DNA of 64,000 bases from Cupriavidus pauculus (GCF_002858765.1 NZ_PJRP01000001.1:691366-755365); one strand, 5' to 3'; shown: positions 28,375-38,899, counted from the first letter of the stretch. Numbers and translations: made by a program. Notes: generated by a model from the sequence alone, not told the origin.

Positions 28375-29759
28375 CGCGACGATCCTCCATTGCCGCGCAT
28401 CAGTGCCTCTATCTCGTCGGCCTTTGCAGGCACGCCGCGCGTAATCAGTTCACATTCACCCGAGGTCACCACGGCGTCATCCTCGATACGGATGCCGATA
28501 TGCCAGTAGCGTTCGGGCACGTCTTCGGCCGGGCGCACATAGATGCCCGGCTCGATGGTCAGCACCATACCCGGTTCCAGCGGACGCCATGGGCGTTCGC
28601 CTTCCTGGCCGGCCGGCAGCGGACCGGGCACGCGATACTCGCCCACGTCGTGCACGTCCATGCCGAGCCAGTGGCCCGTGCGGTGCATGTAGAAGCGGCG
28701 ATAGCTGCCGCTGGCCAGCACGTCATCGAGCGTGCCTTCTTTGTTGCGGTCGAGCAGGCCCGTGTCGAGCATGCCCTGCGCCAGCACCTTCACGGCCGCA
28801 TCGTGCGGCACGTTGTAGGGCACCCCGGCGCGCGTCTCGGCGATGGCGGCATCCTGCGCGGCCAGCACCAGGTCATACAGTTCGCGCTGGGCGGGCGTGA
28901 AGCGGCCCGATACCGGGAACGTGCGCGTGATGTCGGACGCGTAGCCGTCCAGCTCGCAGCCGGCGTCGATCAGGCACAGGTCGCCGTCGCGCAGTTCGGT
29001 CGGGCCGGCGCGGTAGTGCAGCACGCAGGCGTTGGGGCCGGTCGCGACGATCGAGTTGTACGCCACGCTCTGCGCGCCATGCCGGCGAAATTCGTAGAGC
29101 AGTTCGGCTTCGAGGTGGAATTCACGCAGCCCGGCGCGCGATGCCCGCATGGCCCGCACGTGGGCTTGGGCCGAAATCTCGGCCGCGCGGCGCATCGTGG
29201 CGATTTCGGCGGCATCCTTGAACAGCCGCATTTCATCGAGCAGCGTCCGGACATCCACGGCCACCGACGGCGACGACACGCCGGCGCGGCCCTGCATGCG
29301 CACAGTGTCGAGCCAGCGGCGCACGTTCACGTCGATGTCGGTGGTGGCGGCCAGCGGATAGGCCAGCTGCGCGCGGTTGGCTAGCAGCAGCGGCAGCACC
29401 TTGTCGATGTCTTCGACCGAATGGGCCTCGTCGAAGCCGAAGGTCGCGCGGGCGCCTTCCGGACCAAAGCGGAAGCCGTCCCAGATTTCGCGCTCTTCGT
29501 GCTTGGGCCGGCAGAACAGGATGCTCCTGTCGCCACCTTCGCCCGCCACGAGCACGAGCACTGCCTCGGGCTCGGTGAAGCCGGTCAGGTAATAGAAATA
29601 GCTATCGTGCCGATACGGATAGTCGCTGTCGCGGTTACGCATGGCTTCCGGCGCGGTCGGCACGATGGCCACGCCGCCGCCATGGGCGCGCAGGTGTTGC
29701 AGCACACGGGCACGGCGGTCGCGGCACGCGCCAAGGAAAGCGGAATCGGGTGCGGACAT
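28371..29759 (-). CDS. pepP: Xaa-Pro aminopeptidase
   Basis: Metallopeptidase of 462 residues that removes N-terminal residues preceding proline. An aminopeptidase-P N domain is followed by the pita-bread fold with its dinuclear metal ligands: Asp in LIDAGCELDGYASDITRTF, His in HRTGHWLGMDVHD, Glu in EPGIYV and Glu in GIRIEDDAVVT. The start at 29759 (MSAPDSAF) gives a normal N-terminus; upstream in-frame residues lack conservation signs. It is next to the ubiquinone hydroxylase gene, as pepP is next to ubiH in E. coli. Confidence 0.93.
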   Translation of the reverse strand: MSAPDSAFLGACRDRRARVLQHLRAHGGGVAIVPTAPEAMRNRDSDYPYRHDSYFYYLTGFTEPEAVLVLVAGEGGDRSILFCRPKHEEREIWDGFRFGPEGARATFGFDEAHSVEDIDKVLPLLLANRAQLAYPLAATTDIDVNVRRWLDTVRMQGRAGVSSPSVAVDVRTLLDEMRLFKDAAEIATMRRAAEISAQAHVRAMRASRAGLREFHLEAELLYEFRRHGAQSVAYNSIVATGPNACVLHYRAGPTELRDGDLCLIDAGCELDGYASDITRTFPVSGRFTPAQRELYDLVLAAQDAAIAETRAGVPYNVPHDAAVKVLAQGMLDTGLLDRNKEGTLDDVLASGSYRRFYMHRTGHWLGMDVHDVGEYRVPGPLPAGQEGERPWRPLEPGMVLTIEPGIYVRPAEDVPERYWHIGIRIEDDAVVTSGECELITRGVPAKADEIEALMRGNGGSSR

Positions 29760-29885
29760 GGAGGGAGGCCGGTGAGGGGAATGTGCCGATTCTAAACCCG
29801 ACGGCGCGCTATGCGGACGTGACATGCGCTCTGAAAGGCGCTTGAAAGGCCGCGCGAGGGGTGCGCGCCGTGCGGATCCGGACGT

Positions 29886-30596
29886 TCAGACGCGCAGCGC
29901 GCGGTCCAGGGCAGCCAGTTGTTCGGGGGTGCCGACGTTTTCCCAGCGGCCGTCGAAGCGCTCGCCGGTAGCCGTGCCCTGGCGGATCGCGTCGCGGTAG
30001 TACGGCGACATCGCCACCTTCTGTCCCGGCGCGATATCGCGGAACAGGCGGGTGTCGTAGAGCCCGATATTGCCGAAGGTGAGCGCCTCGCCGGCGGCGC
30101 CGTCGGTGGGCATGCGCAGGTGGCCGTCGTTGCCCAGCACGAAATCGCCGTGCGGATGGAAGGGCGGGTTGGGCACCATCACCAGATGCATCTGCGGGCG
30201 CGCGGCAGACGCCATTGCACGGGTGCGCGGCAGCAACTGGCGGTAGTCGAAGTCGCAGAAGATGTCGCCCGACACGGCCAGAAAGACGCCGTCGCCACCA
30301 TCGGCGGTCAGCAGCGGCAGCGCGTGGGCAATGCCGCCTGCCGTTTCCAGCGCCGTGCCCTCGGCCGACCAGTGGATGCGGACGCCGAACTGCCGCCCGT
30401 CGCCCAGCGCCGTTTCAAGCTTGTCGCCAAGCCAGGCATGATTGACGACGATATCGCTGAAACCGGCGCGGGCCAACGCCTCGATCTGCCAGACGATCAG
30501 CGGCTTGCCGCCCACGGCCAGCAGGGGCTTGGGCGTGGTATCGGTCAGCGGGCGCATGCGGTCGCCGCGCCCGGCGGCGAAGATCATCGCTTTCAA
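29886..30596 (-). CDS. murU: N-acetylmuramate alpha-1-phosphate uridylyltransferase MurU
   Basis: Nucleotidyltransferase of 236 residues that makes UDP-MurNAc from MurNAc-1-phosphate in the recycling route bypassing de novo synthesis. The sugar-nucleotidyltransferase signature reads AMIFAAGRGDRMRPLT, followed by TPKPLLAVGGKPLI. The start is a TTG at 30596 giving the family-typical MKAMIFAAG; it overlaps the azlD stop as TTGA. Assignment to MurU rather than a generic sugar nucleotidyltransferase rests on the linked amgK. Confidence 0.87.
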   Translation of the reverse strand: MKAMIFAAGRGDRMRPLTDTTPKPLLAVGGKPLIVWQIEALARAGFSDIVVNHAWLGDKLETALGDGRQFGVRIHWSAEGTALETAGGIAHALPLLTADGGDGVFLAVSGDIFCDFDYRQLLPRTRAMASAARPQMHLVMVPNPPFHPHGDFVLGNDGHLRMPTDGAAGEALTFGNIGLYDTRLFRDIAPGQKVAMSPYYRDAIRQGTATGERFDGRWENVGTPEQLAALDRALRV

Positions 30597-30916
30597 AACA
30601 GGGTCTCCAGGCCGATCAGGGTGGCCATGCCGCTGGCAATGGTCCAGCCCACACTGCGTGTGCGGGCCGCGACGACGATGGCCACCAGGCCAGCCACCAG
30701 GCGCGTGTTGTAGGGGCTCAAGTACACCGCGCCGTCGTGCATCAGCAGGTCGGGCGCGATCAGCGCAGACAGCATGGCGGCGGGCACGAACTGCAGCGCG
30801 GTGCGGAACCACGGCGGCAGGCGCAGCCGGCCTTCCACGGCGATAAACGAAAGTCGGATCAAATACGTGGCGAATCCGGCACCCATGAACACCCACAGCA
30901 GGGTTAGCGAACTCAT
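30593..30916 (-). CDS. azlD: AzlD-family membrane protein
   Basis: Small membrane protein of 107 residues with about four hydrophobic segments, partner of AzlC in branched-chain amino acid export (as known for AzlCD and YgaZH). The start overlaps the azlC stop (ATGA) and its stop overlaps the murU start (TTGA), so it is coupled on both sides. Confidence 0.87.
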   Translation of the reverse strand: MSSLTLLWVFMGAGFATYLIRLSFIAVEGRLRLPPWFRTALQFVPAAMLSALIAPDLLMHDGAVYLSPYNTRLVAGLVAIVVAARTRSVGWTIASGMATLIGLETLF

Positions 30917-31689
30917 GCCACATGCTCCTTGCTGTCGGGGGCGCCGGCGGCCGCCTGCTGCCCGCCGCGATGGTTGCGTTCCAGCAGCAGCATGCCGGCG
31001 GCAATGCCGCCCAGCGCCGCCACCATGATGCCGAGCTTGTGCGGCATCGCGTAGCAGGCCACGGCCAGCGCGGTAGCTACCAGCGCGGCTACCACCTGTG
31101 CGCGGTGCTTGAGATTCGGCACGATGATCGCGATGAAGGTTAGCGGCAGGAAGAAATCGAGCGGCCAGTCGCGCGGTACCTGGGCGCCTACCAGCACGCC
31201 GGCCAGCGTCGACAGCTGCCAGCTCGACCACAGCGCGATGCCGGCGCCGAAATAGAACCAGTGGCGGTAGCGGGTACGCGGACCGCTGTCGCCAAGGCGC
31301 CGTGTCATTGCGGCAAAGGCCTCGTCGGTCAGCAGGTAGGCCACCAGCGCCTTCCAGCGGCGCGGCAGGGGTGCCAGCGACGGCGCGATGGTGGCGGAAT
31401 AGAGCGCGTGGCGCAGGTTGACCATGGCCACCGTGAAGGCGATGATCAGGGCCGGCGTGCCGGCGGACCAGAGCTGGGTCAGGATCATCTGCGACGCGCC
31501 GCCGAAGACAATGGCGCTCATCGCGCAGGCCAGCCAGGCCGGCATGCCGGCATTGACAGCCAGCACGCCGTAGATCAGCCCGAACGGCACCACGCCGAGC
31601 AGCATCGGCGCCAGCGCACAGACGCCGGCCCACCACTCGCCACGGCGGGTGATGGTGGGGTCCGGAGGCGATTCCAGCGGGGCGGCCAC
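30913..31689 (-). CDS. azlC: AzlC-family branched-chain amino acid exporter subunit
   Basis: Membrane protein of 258 residues with several hydrophobic helices. The family signatures PFGLIYGVLAVNAGMPAW, FGGASQM and the VNLRHALYS segment are visible. The GTG at 31689 is two bases after the amgK stop and is the best start; the longer reading frame upstream only re-reads amgK. With AzlD it forms a predicted efflux pair. Its position inside a cell-wall recycling operon is unusual. Confidence 0.87.
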   Translation of the reverse strand: MAAPLESPPDPTITRRGEWWAGVCALAPMLLGVVPFGLIYGVLAVNAGMPAWLACAMSAIVFGGASQMILTQLWSAGTPALIIAFTVAMVNLRHALYSATIAPSLAPLPRRWKALVAYLLTDEAFAAMTRRLGDSGPRTRYRHWFYFGAGIALWSSWQLSTLAGVLVGAQVPRDWPLDFFLPLTFIAIIVPNLKHRAQVVAALVATALAVACYAMPHKLGIMVAALGGIAAGMLLLERNHRGGQQAAAGAPDSKEHVA

Positions 31690-31691
31690 GG

Positions 31692-32750
31692 TCAGAACGT
31701 CAGGCCGGTGGGGCGCTCGGTGCCTTCGAGCGCGTCCAGCAGCCGCACGAGCTTGCGCGTCTCGGAATAGCGGCCCGCCACGTTGCGCGTGTACTTGAGC
31801 ACCAGCGGCATGTCGGCCAGGTAGCCATCCTTGCCGTCGCGATGGTACAGACGCGCGAAGATGCCCAGCACCTTCAGGTGGCGTTGCAGGCCCATCCACT
31901 CGAAATCACGGTAGAAATCGCCAAAGTCGGCAGCCACCGGCAGGCCCGCCTTGCGCGCCTGTTCCCAGTAGCGGATCAGCCAGTCAAGCTGTTGTTCCTC
32001 TTCCCATTCGATATAGGCGTCGCGCCACAGCGACACGGCGTCGTAGGTAATCGGGCCGATCACGGCGTCCTGGAAGTCCAGGATGCCCGGATTGGCGCCC
32101 ACGGTGGCGCCTTCGGGCAGCACCATCAGGTTGCGCGAATGGTAGTCGCGGTGCACGTAGACCTGCGGCTGGGCCAGGTTGTTGGCCAGGATCGTGTCGA
32201 ATACTTCGCGCAGGTCGGCCTGCTGGCGGTCGTCGAGCGTGACCCCGAGGTGCTTTGCGACATACCACTGCGGGAACAGGTCCAGTTCGCGCTGCAGCAG
32301 GGAGCGGTCGTAGGCCGGCAGCTCGCCGGGGCGCGTGGCCAGCTGGATCTGCACAAGCGCGGAGGCGGCATCGCCATACAGCGGGCGCGCCGAGGCGGCG
32401 TCCAGGCGTGAGAGGTAGGTCTGGCTGCCCAGGTCGGCCAGCAGCAGGAAGCCCCGCGCCAGATCCTGCTCCAGCACGGTGGGGACGGTCACGCCCGCGT
32501 CGCCGAACAGCTTCGCCACGTGGATGAACGGGCGGCAGTCCTCATGGGACGGCGGCGCGTCCATCACGATGGCGGTCGGATGTCGGGGGTGGCCGGTCCG
32601 CACGCGGAAGTAGCGGCGGAAGCTGGCGTCGGCCGATGCGGGCGCGCACGAAGCAGGGTCGATCGACCATGCTGTGCCGAGTTCGCCAACCCACGATTTC
32701 AGTTGTTCGATACGCGGGTCGTGGCCCGGGTCGTCAATAAGTGCTGCCAT
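31692..32750 (-). CDS. amgK: N-acetylmuramate/N-acetylglucosamine kinase AmgK
   Basis: Aminoglycoside-phosphotransferase-fold kinase of 352 residues that converts MurNAc to MurNAc-alpha-1-phosphate. The catalytic loop VHRDYHSRNLM and the Mg-binding LDFQDAVIGP are present. The start at 32750 (MAALIDDPG) is taken because upstream residues look non-coding. Divergent lptD plus downstream murU is the same arrangement as in Pseudomonas putida, where the AmgK-MurU route gives intrinsic fosfomycin tolerance. Confidence 0.89.
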   Translation of the reverse strand: MAALIDDPGHDPRIEQLKSWVGELGTAWSIDPASCAPASADASFRRYFRVRTGHPRHPTAIVMDAPPSHEDCRPFIHVAKLFGDAGVTVPTVLEQDLARGFLLLADLGSQTYLSRLDAASARPLYGDAASALVQIQLATRPGELPAYDRSLLQRELDLFPQWYVAKHLGVTLDDRQQADLREVFDTILANNLAQPQVYVHRDYHSRNLMVLPEGATVGANPGILDFQDAVIGPITYDAVSLWRDAYIEWEEEQQLDWLIRYWEQARKAGLPVAADFGDFYRDFEWMGLQRHLKVLGIFARLYHRDGKDGYLADMPLVLKYTRNVAGRYSETRKLVRLLDALEGTERPTGLTF

Positions 32751-32931
32751 GCCGGAAAGGGAGAATACGATGCCCCGTATAATACCCGACCAGACCCGGG
32801 CGCCGGGTGGCCCTCGGGAGGGGCCTTTGTCGCCCCGCAGCCCGCTCCGGCATTGGGCTGGGGGGCGCGGGAAGCCGCATTGCGACGCCCCCGCGCAGCG
32901 CCCGCCGCCGAGCCGACCGATAACCGTTTGC

Positions 32932-35403
32932 ATGACCGAACAACGACAACCGCATCATCCGGCCACCCGACCGCCTGCGCTCCAGGGGAAGCCCCGGCGT
33001 GCCCGCGTGCCCGCCAGCGCCCTGCGACCGCTCGTGCTGGCCATGGCCGGCCTTTCGGTCAACGCGCACGCGCAGTACGGCGCCGCCTCCACCATTCCCA
33101 CCATCGAGATGATCGATCCGATCGTCACGCAGGCCGCCGAGCCCGAGCCGCCGCCGCCGGAGGCGGGCGAACTGGTGCCGCGCCTGCCCGAACCGCCGCG
33201 CCACCCCGCCAATGCGAGCAACAGCGCGCTCGGGACGGCGTCGTCTACGCCGTCGAATCCGAATGCGCCGGCCTATGTCTCGGGCGACCGGATGACCGGG
33301 TACAACGAGAAGGGCGTCGAACTCGAAGGCAACGCCGAACTGCGCCGCGATGGCGGCGTGGTCAAGGGCGACAAGCTGACCTACGACCAGGACACCGACG
33401 AAGCCCACGCGACGGGCAACGTGCGCTTGTCCAAGAGTGGCACGCTGGCCGTGGGTCCGGAGGCGAAGCTGCGCGTGCAGGCCAATGAAGGCTACATGCT
33501 GTCGCCGGACTACTATTTCAACCAGACCGGTGGCGCGGGCACCGCCGAGCGGATCGATTTTCTGGATCCGGACCGCAGCACGCTCAAGAAGGCTACCTAC
33601 ACGACCTGCTCGCCTGACAACGCCGACTGGTACTTCAGCGCGCGCAAGCTCGATCTGGACAGCGACCGCGAAGTGGGCGTGGCCTACGGCGGGGTGCTGA
33701 ATTTCTTCGGCGTGCCCGTGGCGGCCGCGCCGGCGTTCTCGTTCCCGCTGAACAGCGACCGGCGCAGCGGGGTACTGCCGCCGCTGTTCGGCTACGGCTC
33801 GAAGTCGGGGGCGGACATCACGGTCCCGTACTACTTCAACCTGGCCCCGAACCGGGATCTGACGGTGTACCCGCGTATCCTGTCGTCGCGTGGCGTGCAG
33901 CTGGGGGGTGACTTCCGCTACCTCGGCGACGGCTACAGCGGCCGTATCCGCGCGGAATTCCTGCCGGACGACAAGAAGGCCGGCCGCGACCGCTGGGCGT
34001 ACTCGATCCAGCATAGCCAGCGGATCATCTCCGGCATGACGGCGTACGCGAACGTCAGCAAGGTGTCGGATGACCAGTATCCGGACGACCTGACGCGCAC
34101 CGTGTCGCAGTCGACCCTGCGCCAGTACACGCAGGAAGGCGGCGTGGTCTACAACTGGCAGAACTGGACGTTCCTGGCGCGGGTGCAGAAGTTCCAGACG
34201 CTGCGCCCCAGCGAGCCCTCGTACGAGCGCGAGCCGCAGATCAATGCCAAGTACACGCGCTTTGACCTGGGCGGTTTCGATATCGCCCTCGATACCGACT
34301 ACACGCGCTTCAGGATTCCGCTGACGTCCACGGGATTCCAGCAGCCCGAGGGCAGTCGCGCCTACTTCAACCCGTCGATCAGCTATCCGATCGTCCGGCC
34401 GGGCTGGTACGTGACGCCGAAGGTGATCTTCAACGCGGCGCAGTACAACATGGACGCGGGCACGAACACGACCGGGGCGTCCAACACGCTGAGCCGCTCG
34501 ATTCCGACGGTCAGCATCGATTCGGGCATGACGTTCGACCGCGACGCGCCAGGCATCAGCCGGCTCTTTGGCGTGAACTATACGCAGACGCTGGAACCGC
34601 GCCTGTTCTATGTCTACACGCCGTTCCGGGACCAGAGCCAGTTCCCGCTGTTCGACACGGTGCAGTCGGACTTCGGCTACGGCCAGATCTTCTCCGAGAA
34701 TCCGTTCAGCGGTAACGACCGGATTGCCGACAACAACAAGCTGACCGCGGGCCTGACCACCCGCCTGATCGAGTCGGATACCGGCGTCGAGCGATTCCGT
34801 GGCACGATTGCGCAACGGATCGACTTCACGGGCCAGCGCGTGCAGATCGGCGGCACGCTGACGGACACCAAGCCGACCTACTCGGACCTGCTGGCGGCGA
34901 CGACGATCCAGCTGTTCCGTGGCTACTACCTGGACGCCGGGATCCAATGGAATCCGGACCAGAACCGCGTCAACTACTCGAACCTGGCGTTCCAGTGGCG
35001 TCCGGAATCGCGCAAGCTGGTCAACGTGGGCTACCGTTACCGCCGGCCGACGTCGGTGACGGACAATACCGCGATCGACCAGTTCGAGGTGTCGGGCCAG
35101 TGGCCGGTCACGCAGCGCGTCTACGGCATTGGGCGCGTGGCGTATGACCAGTCGGCCAGCCAGCTGGTGGATGCGCTGGCGGGCTTTGAATACACGGCGG
35201 ACTGCTGGGTTGGCCGCTTCGTGTACCAGCGTTTCCGCAACACCACGAACGGATACACCGGCCGGGTCTTCCTGCAGGTGGAATTCCGCGGATTGTCGAA
35301 AGTCGGTTCCAATCCGCTGGACATGCTGCGCCTGAACGTGCCGGGCTACGAGCCCGTGACCGCACGACCAGTGCCCACGTCCCCGTACGATCACTATGAA
35401 TGA
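32932..35403 (+). CDS. lptD: LPS-assembly protein LptD
   Basis: Outer-membrane beta-barrel, 823 residues, that inserts lipopolysaccharide into the outer leaflet with LptE. A signal peptide ends near VNAHAQ (residues 32-48). A P-rich linker follows, then the periplasmic LptA-like jellyroll (about 110-230) and the barrel with alternating aromatic strands up to the C-terminus. Only two cysteines are seen, Cys226 and Cys758, so a single inter-domain disulfide is possible; E. coli has four. A TATAAT lies at 32778-32783 but without a matching -35. Confidence 0.93.
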   Translation: MTEQRQPHHPATRPPALQGKPRRARVPASALRPLVLAMAGLSVNAHAQYGAASTIPTIEMIDPIVTQAAEPEPPPPEAGELVPRLPEPPRHPANASNSALGTASSTPSNPNAPAYVSGDRMTGYNEKGVELEGNAELRRDGGVVKGDKLTYDQDTDEAHATGNVRLSKSGTLAVGPEAKLRVQANEGYMLSPDYYFNQTGGAGTAERIDFLDPDRSTLKKATYTTCSPDNADWYFSARKLDLDSDREVGVAYGGVLNFFGVPVAAAPAFSFPLNSDRRSGVLPPLFGYGSKSGADITVPYYFNLAPNRDLTVYPRILSSRGVQLGGDFRYLGDGYSGRIRAEFLPDDKKAGRDRWAYSIQHSQRIISGMTAYANVSKVSDDQYPDDLTRTVSQSTLRQYTQEGGVVYNWQNWTFLARVQKFQTLRPSEPSYEREPQINAKYTRFDLGGFDIALDTDYTRFRIPLTSTGFQQPEGSRAYFNPSISYPIVRPGWYVTPKVIFNAAQYNMDAGTNTTGASNTLSRSIPTVSIDSGMTFDRDAPGISRLFGVNYTQTLEPRLFYVYTPFRDQSQFPLFDTVQSDFGYGQIFSENPFSGNDRIADNNKLTAGLTTRLIESDTGVERFRGTIAQRIDFTGQRVQIGGTLTDTKPTYSDLLAATTIQLFRGYYLDAGIQWNPDQNRVNYSNLAFQWRPESRKLVNVGYRYRRPTSVTDNTAIDQFEVSGQWPVTQRVYGIGRVAYDQSASQLVDALAGFEYTADCWVGRFVYQRFRNTTNGYTGRVFLQVEFRGLSKVGSNPLDMLRLNVPGYEPVTARPVPTSPYDHYE

Positions 35404-35412
35404 CGGACCAAG

Positions 35413-36891
35413 ATGAAACGTCAAGCCTTTTCGGTTATTTCGGTTATGTCCCGCCTGAACCCCTGGCAGCAGGTGCTGCTCTCCGCGGTACTCGTCACGC
35501 TGGCCGCCCCGGTCGCCGCGCAACTGCGCGCCCCGGGAGGGCGCACCCAGGGCATCTTCATGCCGCAGCAGAGTGGCCAGACGAGCACGGTGGCCCCAAG
35601 CCAGCCGCAGATGGGCATTCCGCAGCCGGCGCAGAAGCGCTCGCAACTGGTGGACGAAGTCGTTGCCATCGTCAACAACAGCGTGATCACGCGTCGCGAG
35701 TTGCTTGACCGGGCAGACGAGATCGAAAACCAGATGCGCGCGGCGAATCGCCCGATTCCCGAACGCCCGGACCTGCTTGGCGAAGTGCTGGAACGGCTGG
35801 TGATGGAGCGTGTGCAGTCGCAGGCCGCGCAGGACGCCGGCATCAAGGTGACCGACCAGGAAGTGGATCGGGCGATCGAATCTGTCGCGCAGCAGAACAA
35901 GATGTCTGCCACGGATCTGCGCAGCCGCGTGGAAGCCAGCGGCATGAGTTGGACCAAGTACCGCGACGAACTGCGCAAGCAGGTGCAGGTGATCCGCCTG
36001 CGCGAACGCGAAGTGGACTCGAAGGTGCAGGTCTACGACGGCGAGATCGACAACTTCCTGGCAGCGCGCAGCGGAAAGCCCGCTGCCGTGGGCCCGGCCG
36101 AATACAACGTGCAGCAGATCCTGGTGCGCGTGCCGGATGACGCATCCGAAGCCCAGAAGGCGCAGCTCAAGGCCAAGGCTGAAGGCCTGCTCAAGCAGGC
36201 ACAGGGGGGCGCCGACTTCGCCGAGCTGGCCAAGTCCAATTCCGACGCGCCGGAAGCGTCGCAGGGCGGCGCGATCGGGTTCCGCGAAATCGGCCGCCTG
36301 CCGGCGCTGTTCGCCAACGCCGTGGTCGATCTGCAGCCGGGCAAGGTGGTGCCGGAAGTGGTGGAATCGGCCAATGGATTCCATGTGCTGAAGCTGGCCG
36401 CCAAGCGCACCGCCGCGCCGACGCAGCAAGCTGCGGCGGACCGTATTACCCAGACGCAGGTGCGCCACATTCTGGTCCGGACCGGTCCGAACATGCCGGA
36501 AGCCGAAGCCACGCGCCAGATGGCGACGCTGCGCGACCGCCTGGTGCACGGTGCCGATTTTGCCGATGCCGCACGCCGGTACTCGCAGGACGGGTCCGCC
36601 CAGCAGGGCGGCGAGCTGGGCTGGGTGTCGCCGGGCGAACTGGTGCCCGCATTCGAGCAGGCCATGAACCGCCTGCGGCCGGGTGAAATCTCCGAGCCCG
36701 TGGTCACACAGTTCGGCGTCCACCTGATCCAGGTGGAAAACCGCCGCGAGACCGAGGTCTCCGCCGAGAAGCAGCGCGACTTCGCCCGCCAGGAAGTGCG
36801 GGAACAGAAGCTGCGCGCCGCCTATGATGACTGGGTGCGCCAGCTGCGCAGCGCGGCGTACGTGGAATACCGGATCAACCGACAGCGCTGA
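35413..36891 (+). CDS. surA: Periplasmic chaperone / peptidyl-prolyl isomerase SurA
   Basis: Outer-membrane protein chaperone of 492 residues. A signal peptide ends at about residue 37 (APVAAQ). An N-terminal chaperone helix bundle includes the [18 protein letters not shown] segment, and two parvulin domains begin at QQILVRVP (about 235) and RHILVRTG (about 350). It follows lptD by nine bases. SurA is needed for LptD folding, so the pair is functionally linked. Confidence 0.95.
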   Translation: MKRQAFSVISVMSRLNPWQQVLLSAVLVTLAAPVAAQLRAPGGRTQGIFMPQQSGQTSTVAPSQPQMGIPQPAQKRSQLVDEVVAIVNNSVITRRELLDRADEIENQMRAANRPIPERPDLLGEVLERLVMERVQSQAAQDAGIKVTDQEVDRAIESVAQQNKMSATDLRSRVEASGMSWTKYRDELRKQVQVIRLREREVDSKVQVYDGEIDNFLAARSGKPAAVGPAEYNVQQILVRVPDDASEAQKAQLKAKAEGLLKQAQGGADFAELAKSNSDAPEASQGGAIGFREIGRLPALFANAVVDLQPGKVVPEVVESANGFHVLKLAAKRTAAPTQQAAADRITQTQVRHILVRTGPNMPEAEATRQMATLRDRLVHGADFADAARRYSQDGSAQQGGELGWVSPGELVPAFEQAMNRLRPGEISEPVVTQFGVHLIQVENRRETEVSAEKQRDFARQEVREQKLRAAYDDWVRQLRSAAYVEYRINRQR

Positions 36892-36908
36892 CGCGCGCCG
36901 CTCCTGCC

Positions 36909-37973
36909 ATGCCCGACCCTGCACCCGCGCCACTGGCGCTTGCCATCACGACCGGAGAACCCGCCGGCATCGGTCCCGATATCACCATCGGTGCCCTGCT
37001 GCAGCTTGGCGGCGCGGCCAATGGCATGGGCCATGGCGCGTACCGGTTCCATGTGATTGGCGACGTGCGCCTGCTGGCGCAGCGGGCCGAGGCACTGGGC
37101 GTGGCGCATGCGTGGCAGCGGCGGCTGGCCGATGGCGACGTGGTGGTCGAGGATGTGGCACTGGGCGTGGCCTGCGAGGCCGGACAGCTCGATGCCCGCA
37201 ACGGCCGCTACGTGCTGGCGCTGCTCGATACCGCCGTCGATGGCCTGCAGGGCGGCCGCTTCGCGGCCATGATCACCGCGCCGGTGCAGAAAAGCACGAT
37301 CAACGACGCCGGCGTGCCGTTCACGGGCCATACCGAATACCTGGCCGAGCGCGCCGCCGTGCCGCGCGTGGTGATGATGCTGGCCGGGCCGCAGCCCGCG
37401 CATGACAACGCCATGCTGCGCGTGGCGCTGGCCACCACGCATCTGCCGCTGCGCGCCGTGCCCGACGCATTGACGATCCCGTTGCTGCAGGAAACGCTGA
37501 AGATCGTCGACCACGATCTGCGGCGCCACTTCGGCATTGCCCGCCCCCGCATCCTCGTCACCGGGCTCAACCCGCATGCCGGGGAATCGGGGCATATGGG
37601 CCGCGAGGAGATCGACGTCATCGGACCGGCGCTGGCGCTGGCCTGCGACGCCGATATCGACGCACGCGGGCCGTATCCCGCCGACACGCTGTTCCAGCCC
37701 CGCCACCTGCGCGATGCCGACTGCGTGCTGGCGATGTACCATGACCAGGGTCTGGCCCCCCTCAAGTACGGCACCTTCGGCCACGGCGTCAATATCACGC
37801 TGGGCCTGCCCTTTATCCGCACATCGGTGGATCATGGCACCGCGCTCGACCTGGCCGGCACCGGCCGGGCGGAGCACGGCAGCATGATCGAGGCCATCCG
37901 GTGTGCCATTACCATGGCCGGCCATGCCAGCGGACGCCACGGCAACGGCGCGTCCGCCAACGGTCGGCACTGA
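36909..37973 (+). CDS. pdxA: 4-hydroxythreonine-4-phosphate dehydrogenase PdxA
   Basis: NAD-dependent enzyme of pyridoxal 5'-phosphate synthesis, 354 residues. It shows [13 protein letters not shown] at the N-terminus, [10 protein letters not shown], the metal ligands in FTGHTEYLA and [15 protein letters not shown], and [11 protein letters not shown]. The last 20 or so residues ([10 protein letters not shown]...) are a low-complexity tail not needed by the family. It lies in the conserved lptD-surA-pdxA-ksgA order. Confidence 0.95.
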   Translation: MPDPAPAPLALAITTGEPAGIGPDITIGALLQLGGAANGMGHGAYRFHVIGDVRLLAQRAEALGVAHAWQRRLADGDVVVEDVALGVACEAGQLDARNGRYVLALLDTAVDGLQGGRFAAMITAPVQKSTINDAGVPFTGHTEYLAERAAVPRVVMMLAGPQPAHDNAMLRVALATTHLPLRAVPDALTIPLLQETLKIVDHDLRRHFGIARPRILVTGLNPHAGESGHMGREEIDVIGPALALACDADIDARGPYPADTLFQPRHLRDADCVLAMYHDQGLAPLKYGTFGHGVNITLGLPFIRTSVDHGTALDLAGTGRAEHGSMIEAIRCAITMAGHASGRHGNGASANGRH

Positions 37974-37976
37974 CTT

Positions 37977-38819
37977 ATGCGTCCAAACGTGCATCAGGGC
38001 CATGTGGCCCGCAAACGATTCGGCCAGAATTTCCTGGTCGATGACGGCATCATCTACGGCATCGTCAACGCGATCGATCCGCAGCCGGACGACGTTGTCG
38101 TCGAAATCGGGCCAGGTCTGGGCGCGCTGACGAATCCGCTGCTCGAACGCCTGCCCAGCATGCAGGTCGTGGAGCTGGACCGCGATCTCGTGGAGCGCCT
38201 GCGCAACCGCTACAACGACCGCCTGACCGTGCATGCCGGCGACGCGCTGGCGTTCGACTTCGGCAAGCTCAAGGAGTCGGGCCGCGCACTGCGCATCGTG
38301 GGCAACCTGCCCTACAACATCTCGAGCCCGCTGCTGTTCCATCTGATGGATTTCGCCGATCACGTCCGCGACCAGCATTTCATGCTGCAGAAGGAAGTGG
38401 TCGAGCGCATGGTGGCCGAGCCGGGCAGCAAGGCGTTTGGCCGGCTGTCGATCATGCTGCAGGTGCGCTATCACATGGAGCACGTGCTCGACGTGCCGCC
38501 GGCATCGTTCAACCCGCCGCCCAAGGTCGACTCGGCCGTGGTGCGCATGATTCCGTGGCCGCGTGCCGAAGACGGTACGCTGCGCTCGCCGTATCCGGCG
38601 TGCGATCCCGGCGTGCTTGGCGATGTGGTGACGGCCGCGTTTTCGCAGCGCCGCAAGGTGCTGCGCAACACGCTGTCGTTCCTGCGCGACCAGGTGGACT
38701 TCGATGCGCTCGGCTTCGACCTGGGCCGCCGTGCCGAGGAAGTGCCGGTGGCCGAGTATGTTGAACTGGCCCGCATCGTCGGCAACAGTTCTGTGCCGCC
38801 GGCGCGCGGCGCGGCCTGA
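37977..38819 (+). CDS. rsmA: 16S rRNA dimethyladenosine methyltransferase RsmA (KsgA)
   Basis: Dimethylates two adjacent adenines in the 3'-terminal hairpin of 16S rRNA, a late ribosome-assembly checkpoint. The 280-residue protein has [11 protein letters not shown], the SAM-binding [11 protein letters not shown], and the catalytic [12 protein letters not shown] segment. The ATG at 37977 is three bases after the pdxA stop, so the genes are probably coupled. Confidence 0.96.
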   Translation: MRPNVHQGHVARKRFGQNFLVDDGIIYGIVNAIDPQPDDVVVEIGPGLGALTNPLLERLPSMQVVELDRDLVERLRNRYNDRLTVHAGDALAFDFGKLKESGRALRIVGNLPYNISSPLLFHLMDFADHVRDQHFMLQKEVVERMVAEPGSKAFGRLSIMLQVRYHMEHVLDVPPASFNPPPKVDSAVVRMIPWPRAEDGTLRSPYPACDPGVLGDVVTAAFSQRRKVLRNTLSFLRDQVDFDALGFDLGRRAEEVPVAEYVELARIVGNSSVPPARGAA

Positions 38820-38899
38820 GACCGCAACCCACCGCCGCCGACATCGATTTCGATTTTTTCGCTGAATATCCCGAACATCCTGAAGCAATCGCGACGCTC

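Noticed and set aside
32778..32783. TATAAT as the lptD promoter
   Set aside because: No acceptable -35 element at 15-19 bases upstream on the plus strand, and none for amgK on the minus strand.
32734..36933. Minus-strand open frame of 1399 codons opposite lptD-surA
   Set aside because: It lies antisense to two clear genes, is rich in H, R, V and Q typical of GC-rich mirror frames, and has no recognisable domain.
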